Assembly: GCA_001247695.2 (NCBI GenBank)
Contig: LGRX02034331.1
Location: 109,598 to 173,597 of the forward strand
Source: Cymbomonas tetramitiformis
Lineage: Eukaryota > Chlorophyta > Pyramimonadophyceae > Pyramimonadales > Pyramimonadaceae
Direction: 5' to 3'
Length of the DNA: 64,000 nucleotides
In this document: piece by piece, positions 58,101 through 64,000 of the stretch
Position numbering within the stretch: the stretch's first letter is position 1
Layout of the letters: each line of letters starts with the position of its first letter
Translations under genes and position numbers: made by a program
Notes under the pieces: model-generated
Database searches by the model: none
What the model saw: only the letters and a program-made list of their open reading frames with translations
What the model was told of the DNA's origin: nothing

Positions 58101-61100
58101 ATTCAGTAATTAACACCGCCGAAACAGCGGTTTCGCGGTGTTAACATTGGCGGAGCGCGAGAAGCGCTCTTCAAAGCATGCCAGGCGGGTCTCGAGAGCG
58201 GCTCAGATGTCACGCGATGGGCGGGTCTCGAGAGCGGCTCAGATGTCACGCGACGGGCGGGTCTCGAGAGCGGCTCAGATGTCACGCGACGGGCGGGTCT
58301 CGAGGCGGCTCAGATGTCACGCGGGCACAGGTGTCACGCGACGGGCGGGTCTCGAGAGCGGCTCAGATGTCACGCGACGGGCTGGTCTCGAGAGCGGCTC
58401 AGCTGTCACGCGACGGGCGGGTCTCGAGAGCGGCTCAGATGTCACGTGACGGGCGGGGGATTCGATCTACCGACCGATGCAGCATGCGGCAGCGTCTGAC
58501 TCCTTCATGTGAGGTTTCGTTAGGTCATAAAGACGCTGAACGACACTGGAGCTGCACTGTCGCAGGCAGTCGGAGGAGAGTCTCGGGGAGGTGAAGCAGC
58601 AAGGGAAGGCGCACAGTGGAGGGGGGGGGGCAGGCGGGGAAGTGCTCACCGCCGAGGCGCATGTCGTCTGCGAAGTCCTCCAACAGGGACAGTTGGTTCG
58701 GCGTCAGCCCAAGCTTCGCCGCATTCTCACCATACCACTTTGCCCGGTACCGTAGCTCCACCCGCAGCTTGCGCCTCTCCTCCTCCAAATCTGTCACCTG
58801 GCGTGTCAACGCAACACCAAAAGCGCCAGCATTCAGCCACAGAGCCCATCGCACCCGTGGTCAGGGGTGGTCGCAACACCAAAAGCACCAGCATTCAGCC
58901 ACAGAGCTCATCGCACCCGTGGTCGGTGTACACGCAACACCAAAAGCACCAGCATTCAGCCACAGAGCCCATCGCACCCGTGGTCAGGGGTGGTCGCAAC
59001 ACCAAAAGCACCAGCATTCAGCCACAGAGCTCATCGCACCCGTGGTCGGTGTACACGCAACACCAAAAGCACCAGCATTCAGCCACAGAGCCCATCGCAC
59101 CCGTGGTCGGTGTACACGCAACACTAAAAACACCGGCATTCAGCCACAGAGCCCATCGCACCCGTGGTCGGTGTACACGCAACACCAAAAACACCGGCAT
59201 TCAGCCACAGAGCCCATCGCACCCGTGGTCGGTGTACACGCAACACCAAAAACACCGGCATTCAGCCACAGAGCCCATCGCACCCGTGGTCAGGGGTGGT
59301 CGAGGGATTGATGGGCGTCATGGCCGAGGGGTTGATGGGCATCGTGGCCGTGAGACAATGGGGGTTTCTGAAACGAAGGGGCCCTCAGAGTTGCGGCAAC
59401 GAGGCATTTGTAAAAAGGCGGTGAGGATGGCATCACCTCCCGCTCCAGTTGCGCGTTCAGAGCGCGCAGTGACGATGTCTCCACCTTGGCTTTCCCTCGG
59501 TAGTCCTCCAGTTCCAGCACCTTGTCCCCCGGTATCCCCTGAGGAGGCACGCCCCAGCCTAGCCGCACCTCACGCCACACAAAACCTTGCACAAGGAAGC
59601 GGCGGGGGAGCTTTAGGCTGCCTGCATCCCACCCGAATCTGGTGATGCCGCCAGTGGCAGCCCTTTTAAACACCGGACCCGTATTCCCCTCCATGCAGCT
59701 GCAATAAAGGAGATGCCAGAGGGCGCCAGGGTCACGGAGGAGTTGATAGGCAGGCGAGAGGGCCCGATGGGGACGCACGGCTTCCTCGCGCAAATAGGTG
59801 TTCTGCTCGGCCAGGTCCTCGAGCTGCTCGGAGAGCGCATTCATTTTGCGGACCGTGCTCTGCTGGTGCTCTTCCGCTGCCTTCAGGTCCTTCTTCAGCT
59901 TTTTGATCTCCCTGATCCCGTCATGAAACCCCGTCATCATCGAAGGGCTCCCTGATCCCGTCATGAATCCCCCGGCATCATCGAAGGGCTCCCTGACCCC
60001 GTCATGAATCCCCCGGCATCATCGAAGCGCTCCCTGATCCCCATGAATCCCTGTCATCATCGAAGCGCTCCTGATCCCGTCATGAATCCCTGTCATCGTC
60101 GAAGCGCTCCCTGATCCCGTCATGAATCCCTGTCATCATCGAAGAGCTCCCTGATCCTGTTATGATGCCACGTCATCATCGAAACCCTCCCTGATCCCGT
60201 CATGAAGCCCCGTCATCATCGAAGGGCCCCCCTGCTCCCGTCATGAAGCCCCGTCATCATCGAAGGGATGCCTGATCCTGTTATGAAGCCCCGTCGGCAT
60301 CGACGGGATTGGGCAGCGCTCTTGCACATAAAAATGTGCCTCGAGGCCCCCTCAAGAGCCGGCAGCGTGGTGGTGTCATGGGGGTGCGCAGTGAGGCAGG
60401 CTGTGTTCGAGGAGCATACCGCATGGCTTCAGGGAGTCCATACACTCCAGCCTCATACTGCTGCATACGTGAGAGCGCTTCCTCCAGCTCCTGCTGTGTC
60501 CGGACCAAATTCTGCATCCCCCCTTCCCCACCCCCACATCGCACCCTCCTCACGGGCCCAATTCCCACCAAAGCCCCAAGACCACACAACCTGCACACGG
60601 CCAGCCTCCAAGATGCTCGAGTGCAAACTCCTCCACCAGGGGGATGCACCTCAACTCTATGAGGTCCTCAGGGGGGTGGTCGACAACAGTACACGCTCGG
60701 GAGGCGGCGGCATATAGCGGCGCAACACGCAGGGGCGCCTCGCGTGCGCAACGAAAAAGGAAAAGCGTTAAAGGAGGGGGGTGCACTTCACCGAGGAGAG
60801 AGCTGCAATACCCTGTGCGCCGTCTGTCATCACGGCATTCCGACCCCACATGCATTCGGTGCTACGCAAGGCGTGGTGGTAGGAGGGAGGTGTAGGCGCA
60901 CATTGTCCAGGCGGCTAAAGTTGTTGCGTTCCGAGTCGACCCCCTTCTTCAGGCGTGTGTTCTCCACCTCCAGGCTTTTGAGCTTGGCCCGCTGCTTTTC
61001 GAGGGCCACTTCCACCTCCTTGCCGACGTCCTTCTCCAGCTGGCCCAAGTCCCCACCCAAACCCTCCTCACAATCCTGACGACAAGGCTTTCCGCAAGCT

Positions 61101-63449
61101 CAAGCCGAGGCATGCACTGTCCAGGCTCGGCCGCGAACGATCCTATCCGACCCCTTTGCCATTCCGATTCCCGCCGTGATCTTGGCGCCTGGCCCACATG
61201 GCACGCCAGATTAACAAACGGCCACATCCCCATGCCATAGATTAGCCCGCTGCGAATGCCATGCTCGGTGCCAGGGTATGCATACGATATGGTTGTTCCA
61301 TGGATTGAGGTGCAGTGCCCACGATCCCCGGTCTACAAACCCGAGAGACGATGAAGGGGCACCTCATAGTATGCGTCGGCCATCATGGCCTCTTTCTGCT
61401 GAGCGGTGACAAGCGCAGCTTGCAGCTTTTGCAGCTTGTCCTCGCGTGTGTCCTGCGTCCTCACTCCCAACCCTCGCGCCATCCCCCTGTGAGCCAACTA
61501 CCAAAAATCCACAGTACATTCATTCGCCTCCCAAACCCCAACCCAACTCGCAAACCCCTCTCCAAATTATTAATCGGCCCAAGCCTCAGCCTCAGCCCTC
61601 ATTCATCGAAACCGCTCAATCCTGCTACCCCATTTGTCTACAGGCCCATGCCACATCTATAATGCATCCCACACCCGCGCCCCATCCACCACTCATCCAA
61701 CGGACAAAGCTCACCTCCACCATTCACCAATCAGCCCAAGCCACACCCGATTCCTCCAATGTCATTTTCGCCGCCCCTTCAGGCGCCATGCATGTTGCCC
61801 ATGTTGCAGAGGTGTGATCTGCTCCAGTGGGCATCCCCCACCCTGACTGTGTGCCCCATAGACCTGCTGCATACATCCGGTCCAGTGGGCATGCCCCACC
61901 CTGACTGTGTGCCCCATAGACCTGCTGCCTACATCCGGTCCAGTGGGCATCCCCACCCTGACTGTGTGCCCCATAGACCTGCTGCATACATCCGGTCCAG
62001 TGGGCATCCCCCACCCTGACTGTGTGCCCCATAGACCTGCTGCATACATCCGGTCCAGTGGGCATCCCCCACACTGACTGTGTGCCCCATAGACCTGCTG
62101 CATACATCCGGTCCAGTGGGCATCCCTCACCCTGACTGTGTGCCCCATAGACCTGCTGCATACATCCGGTCCAGTGGGCATCCCCCACACTGACTGTGTG
62201 CCCCATAGACCTGCTGCATACATCCGGTCCAGTGGGCATCCCTCACCCTGACTGTGTGCCCCATAGACCTGCTGCATACATCCGGTCCAGTGGGCATGCC
62301 CCACCCTGACTGTGTGCCCCATAGACCTGCCGCATAAATCTGCCACAAGCACAAGTACCACAGCGTGGCTGCAGACCGTCGTTTTGTCTGCAGGAGGGAG
62401 GCAGGGCCACGCACAATGCGATGGCGTATTTCGCCTTCGTCCACCTTCGAGCCCTCGGCCTCGGATTGGATTCTGCTCAGCTCTGTCAGCAGCTTCTCAC
62501 GTTCTTCCATCCCCGCCAGCATCTCCGCATCCTTCGAAGCCAGCCGCTCCTCCCACTCCTGCGCCGCACTCGTGCACTGCTCAGACGCCACCGGCAGCTG
62601 TTCTTCGCAGTCCGGTACCACCTCGAACCGGCCCACCCTCGAATGCGTTTCGAGGACACCGTCCAGTCGAGCAGCGGCCTCGTAGCGAAAGCGAGGATGA
62701 GGCAGCCCTCCCGTTGTCAGCAGAGGGCGCCTTACCTTGTATAGTTGCTGGAATTTTACCTCGAACTGTTCCAGGAGGGACATCTTCTCCTCCACCGCAG
62801 CTGCAGGTACACAGCAGGCACTTACCACATACAGCCAAGGCACAGCTGCAGGTGCAAGCGCGAATGTGGGTTAGACAGCTGGAGGTAAATGAGCCCTGAG
62901 GGGGGCCTGCGTGCGCATGCGGCCGGCTTCACCAGCTGGGGTGCGGTTTAAACCTGACAGCTCCTCGGTTTGCGCAACGAGTTCCGAGCGCTCGCGCTCG
63001 AGCTCCTCCACCGTCATCTCCAGCTCTTCCTCCTTCACTTTCATCTCGCGCTGCAACTCCTCCATGGTCAAGATGTCAGCTGAGACTTGCTGGACCTCTT
63101 CCTCAAGCTCCTTCTCTCTCGCCTGCCAGGGTGCCCCACATCAAACCACACCACCTGCTTCATCAACACGGGGCCACCCCCCCTGCAAACTGCCGCTCGA
63201 GCTGCCGCCCCCCTGCGAACAGTCAGGACCTGCTCAACACGAGGCACACACCAGAAGCTTGACATTCTTGTTTTCAAGGAGCTTGTTGTCACGTTGGTAG
63301 CGGCTGATATCGCGATTACGCTGGAGCAGATCGTCTCCCTTCTTCTTGTCGTCCAGCTCCTTATTCCCAGACTGCTTCTTCAGGCGCTCGACCTCTTGCC
63401 GCAGCTCCTGCACCTCAGACTTCAAGTCCTTGCTTTCTTCCGTGGCCAC
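37993..63449 (-). CDS. CEP290: CEP290, ciliary transition-zone coiled-coil protein (47 exons in window, 5' end beyond the edge)
   Basis: CEP290 builds the Y-link region of the transition zone at the cilium base, tethers microtubules to membrane and gates ciliary entry. The 47 exons, listed in the following entries, join in one uninterrupted frame: 6735 nt, 2244 residues plus the stop at 37,993. Vertebrate CEP290 is about 2480 residues; about 200 N-terminal residues are missing beyond 64,000. Almost the whole protein is predicted coiled coil. Identity rests on collinear blocks: YEAGVYGLPEAM, RGLLYREHVRLRADW, LERWEEDKK, and the C-terminal NAFDPAFFDEIEDLKHDHHE. Introns are short, mostly GTGCG-type donors, three probably GC. 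Exact ends of about five exons were chosen by phase. Presence implies a ciliated or flagellated organism. Confidence 0.92.
39647..39906. repeat. 33 bp minisatellite, about 8 copies (CEP290 intron)
   Basis: Units of the type CCATCCTGTGGATGTGACCG lie in the intron between the 39,958 and 39,533 exons. The left part varies (GAGCACAGCC in place of ACCGTCTCC). Confidence 0.9.
42653..42855. repeat. ~28 bp G-rich minisatellite, about 7 copies (CEP290 intron)
   Basis: Units GGGCGGAGTGGCGCTT plus GGGCTCGGGGA repeat with small changes between the 42,899 and 42,359 exons. The plus strand is strongly G-rich and could form G-quadruplexes. Confidence 0.85.
43731..48117 (-). CDS. CEP290: CEP290 exons 28-36
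   Basis: Exons are 47,956-48,117, 47,440-47,633, 47,149-47,242, 46,679-46,837, 46,032-46,310, 45,229-45,501, 44,458-44,553, 44,162-44,317 and 43,731-44,006. QATMKRLMAQVEEKEREVRE matches vertebrate HQTIANMQARLNQKEEVLKK. GPSKIMESLVAKLKTQLNGK matches PTTTMRNLVERLKSQLALK. The 46,032 exon adds a Ser/Pro/Ala-rich, probably unstructured segment (SRQPSTRSNKADPPASPSAS) where vertebrates also have a Pro-rich interruption of the coil. Confidence 0.88.
45045..45192. repeat. 35 bp minisatellite, about 4 copies (CEP290 intron)
   Basis: CGCCACATGCCCATCGCGCC recurs with CGCTGCATGTGCT; one copy is shortened. It lies just upstream (minus sense) of the 44,458 exon's intron and after the 45,229 exon. Confidence 0.8.
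49160..51829 (-). CDS. CEP290: CEP290 exons 23-27
   Basis: Exons are 51,659-51,829, 51,397-51,459, 50,902-50,949, 50,417-50,502 and 49,160-49,595. The last is the longest visible exon (436 nt) and encodes RLADRESQFFGMQRDVRGVL through LNEQVHFLHK. LLRMRTKELQLKHTTARAEA matches vertebrate ITMLEMKELNERQRAEH. The 5' end of the 51,659 exon is phase-based; the CAG before GAGGCG is the only in-phase choice. The introns here hold three separate tandem repeats. Confidence 0.85.
50085..50258. repeat. 42 bp minisatellite, 4 copies (CEP290 intron)
   Basis: GCGCGGGGTGAGGGCTGGTG repeats with GCTCGCAGCGGAAGGGGGCGCT. It lies between the 50,417 and 49,160 exons. The same intron also has a 2-copy repeat at about 49,680-49,741 (GGACGTCGGATCCAGTGAGAG type). 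Confidence 0.9.
50568..50845. repeat. 45 bp minisatellite, about 6 copies (CEP290 intron)
   Basis: GGGCCGGCTCCAGTGCTGTG followed by AAAGTCCGCTCAAGAGGGGG repeats between the 50,902 and 50,417 exons. Confidence 0.9.
52186..54956 (-). CDS. CEP290: CEP290 exons 17-22
   Basis: Exons are 54,666-54,956, 54,454-54,528, 54,132-54,221, 53,576-53,659, 52,473-52,700 and 52,186-52,332; all are phase 0. The strongest anchor is QRGLLYREHVRLRADWRTE against vertebrate QQSLLYKEYLSEKETWKTE, continuing to LVQ as vertebrate VLQV. REMFDSTQEMLREMQMKYKR spans the 53,576/52,473 junction and aligns with LSELELANKQYNELTAKYRD. The 873-base intron between those two exons holds a tRNA-like unit and a short tandem repeat. 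Confidence 0.88.
52901..53056. repeat. ~60 bp repeat, 2-3 copies (CEP290 intron)
   Basis: CGCATCACGTACATCGGCTG with CACTGTGCCTGCGTCGAAT repeats in the intron between the 53,576 and 52,473 exons. Confidence 0.75.
53180..53251 (-). tRNA. tRNA-like gene, probably a pseudogene, with intact Pol III boxes
   Basis: The minus strand carries a 72-base tRNA-like unit. It begins GGTTGGAATAGCTCAGTGG, with a perfect D-arm GCTC..GAGC and A-box, then a B-box GGTTCGATTCC, and is followed directly by TTTT as a Pol III terminator. The acceptor ends pair with one mismatch. The anticodon stem (CCCAT/GCGGG) and T-stem have mismatches. The loop reads CATCAAA without the universal U33, so the amino acid cannot be assigned (TCA by position). 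It lies in a CEP290 intron on the same strand. Confidence 0.5.
55240..55380. repeat. ~55 bp repeat, about 2.3 copies (CEP290 intron)
   Basis: GCGCATGGGAGATCAGGCGA with GGCCGGGGAGGTCAGACAGG repeats between the 55,472 and 54,666 exons. Confidence 0.85.
55472..57524 (-). CDS. CEP290: CEP290 exons 11-16
   Basis: Exons are 57,466-57,524, 57,206-57,343, 56,866-56,934, 56,565-56,678, 55,940-56,125 and 55,472-55,615. The ends of the 57,466, 55,940 and 55,472 exons at their 5' side were picked to keep phase. RPRLERIISDLEKAM matches vertebrate IPSLERLVNAIESKN. The 55,940 exon encodes a run of nine Gly (from a CCG/GCC trinucleotide tract), probably a length-variable insertion. PSTVTVIGDAPMLEERLPNV lies in the 55,472 exon just before the EERLEKI segment. 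Confidence 0.8.
57690..57840. repeat. ~33 bp degenerate minisatellite (CEP290 intron)
   Basis: GGACATGCTCACCCGGAGG and GCGCATGCTCATGCGGAG alternate with AATCGCGCT or GATCATCCT. They lie in the same long intron (57,525-58,649) as the 36 bp array. Confidence 0.75.
58183..58458. repeat. 36 bp minisatellite, about 8 copies (CEP290 intron)
   Basis: GGGCGGGTCTCGAGAGCGGC followed by TCAGATGTCACGCGAC repeats. One copy is shortened near 58,304-58,335. Confidence 0.9.
58650..61452 (-). CDS. CEP290: CEP290 exons 5-10
   Basis: Exons are 61,363-61,452, 60,902-61,039, 60,420-60,511, 59,779-59,911, 59,437-59,520 and 58,650-58,797. YEAGVYGLPEAM in the 60,420 exon matches vertebrate YESGVYGLEDAV. EIKKLKKDLKAAEEHQQ and LAEQNTYLREEA follow in the same order as vertebrate EIKNCKNQI...LDENEALRERV. 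Then come VLELEDYRGKAK and LEEERRKLRVELRYRAKW, matching LEEERLDLKKKIRQMAQE. The intron before the 59,779 exon carries about ten copies of a repeat that contains the splice acceptor itself. Confidence 0.9.
58805..59297. repeat. 61-62 bp minisatellite, 8 copies (CEP290 intron)
   Basis: ATTCAGCCACAGAG recurs at 58,831, 58,893, 58,954, 59,016, 59,077, 59,138, 59,199 and 59,260. Two sub-types (GTCAGGGGTGGTCG or GTCGGTGTACACG linkers) alternate at first and then one takes over, showing higher-order spread. It fills most of the intron between the 59,437 and 58,650 exons. Confidence 0.95.
59912..60290. repeat. ~40 bp minisatellite, about 10 copies, containing the exon 8 splice acceptor
   Basis: CTCCCTGATCCCGTCATGAA recurs about every 40 bp. 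On the minus strand each copy reads GGGATCAG then GGAG, the same as the acceptor and first four exon bases of the 59,779-59,911 exon. Confidence 0.9.
61815..62335. repeat. ~58 bp minisatellite, about 9 copies (CEP290 intron)
   Basis: CATAGACCTGCTGCATACAT with CCGGTCCAGTGGGCAT and CACCCTGACTGTGTGCC repeats with very few differences. It lies between the 62,415 and 61,363 exons. Confidence 0.95.
62415..63449 (-). CDS. CEP290: CEP290 exons 1-4 of the window (N-terminal part)
   Basis: Exons are 63,252-63,449, 62,954-63,122, 62,736-62,800 and 62,415-62,678. Donors are GTGTGT, GTTTAA, GTAAGG and GTGCGT; phases are 0, 1/2 and 0. The coiled-coil sequence includes SKDLKSEVQELRQEVERLKK and ELEMTVEELERERSEL. 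The fourth exon holds AAQEWEERLASKDAEML, aligning with the vertebrate segment AKVEEWKLILSSKDDEI near residue 320. Compared with vertebrates the first exon here corresponds to about residue 190. Earlier exons are outside the window. Confidence 0.85.
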
Positions 63450-63748
63450 CTTTCGCCACACACCGCACAGCCCACAGCCACCCGTCACCAACATTTCCAT
63501 GCTCGTAGCATGCGCAACTCTGGCGTGTTGAGCACGAAGAGGCCACATTATGTGTGGCTCGATGACCTCCCTCTCTAGGAACATCTAGGGCATCCGGCAT
63601 GCAAATGCAGATTCCCCCTCAGCCCATTGACCACAACCAGCTCCTGGACAACCAGGTCACGTTTTGAGGGCTCCTATACGATATGCATATAGTTGGGCGT
63701 TGCTTTGGAGCCAATACACAAACGGCCATGGAAAAACGTTTGATACGG

Positions 63749-64000
63749 CACTCACCAAGAGTCAAACAACTCATGTCAGTGTGTATTCTTGCGAGTGATA
63801 AAGCACTCACCAAGGGCCGAACAGCTCATGCCAGTGTATATTCTTGCGAGTGATAAGGCACTCACCAAGAGCCGAACAGCTCATGCCAGTGTATATTTTT
63901 GCGAGTGATAAGGTACTCACCAAGAGCTGAACAACTCATGCCAGTGTATATTCTTGCGAGTGATAAGGCATGGACCAAGGGCCGAACAACTCATGCCAGT
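63749..64000. repeat. 55 bp minisatellite, at least 4.5 copies, running off the window
   Basis: CACTCACCAAGAGCCGAAC starts at 63,749, 63,804, 63,859, 63,914 and 63,969 (exactly 55 bp each). It lies upstream (minus sense) of the first visible CEP290 exon and is probably intronic. Confidence 0.9.

Noticed and set aside
58740..59645. 301-codon plus-strand frame rich in HSATEPIAPVV repeats
   Set aside because: It is read through the 61 bp minisatellite on the strand opposite to CEP290 and has no independent support.
61815..62335. CRISPR-like regular repeats
   Set aside because: The units are contiguous with no variable spacers, and the genome is eukaryotic.
61762..62361. Long minus-strand open frame with repeated HWTGCMQQVYGAHSQ-type residues
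   Set aside because: It is the translation of a 58 bp minisatellite. Because 58 is not a multiple of 3 the same repeat is read in all three frames in turn, and it lies in a CEP290 intron.

Overview
The window is nuclear DNA of a flagellated eukaryote. Genes are spliced (GT-AG with several probable GC-AG introns), transposons are eukaryotic, and the largest gene is an orthologue of the ciliary transition-zone protein CEP290. Donor sites are mostly GTGCG- or GTATG-like, exons are GC-rich, and introns are full of minisatellites. This fits a flagellate green alga such as a prasinophyte or chlorophyte best, but the lineage is an inference.

Layout. Bases 1-38,000 are mostly AT-richer, repeat-rich DNA. 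They hold hairpins, MITE-like elements (a TA-flanked Tc1/mariner-like one at 2840-3613, and a CGAT-rich one at 2010-2627 with a hAT-like relic inside), and one well-supported seven-exon gene of unknown function on the + strand (4037-6891). A ~10.4 kb non-LTR retrotransposon follows (about 11,305-21,700), then a ~320 bp satellite (21,825-22,735), a probably broken acidic-protein gene (26,022-27,099), and three long inverted-repeat elements (28,384-30,255; about 30,690-32,600; about 35,150-37,530).

The retrotransposon has three long ORFs. ORF1 has a zinc knuckle-like motif and a duplicated C-terminus. ORF2 (1729 aa) carries an APE-type endonuclease and a reverse transcriptase, and starts inside the stop of ORF1 (ATGA). 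ORF3 (1000 aa) carries RNase H, a CCHC zinc motif and, at its C-terminus, a segment resembling phage/bacterial Dam-type DNA N6-adenine methyltransferases (NPPF motif). The element sits in a copy of a repeat whose uninterrupted relative lies at about 28,740-29,240.

From about 38,000 to the right edge the composition becomes GC-rich. A single minus-strand gene fills this part: CEP290, with 47 exons inside the window. They keep one reading frame across all junctions (6735 coding nt, 2244 aa plus stop). The first exons, roughly 200 residues by comparison with vertebrate CEP290, lie beyond base 64,000. At least ten introns hold their own unrelated minisatellite, and one intron holds a tRNA-like Pol III unit.
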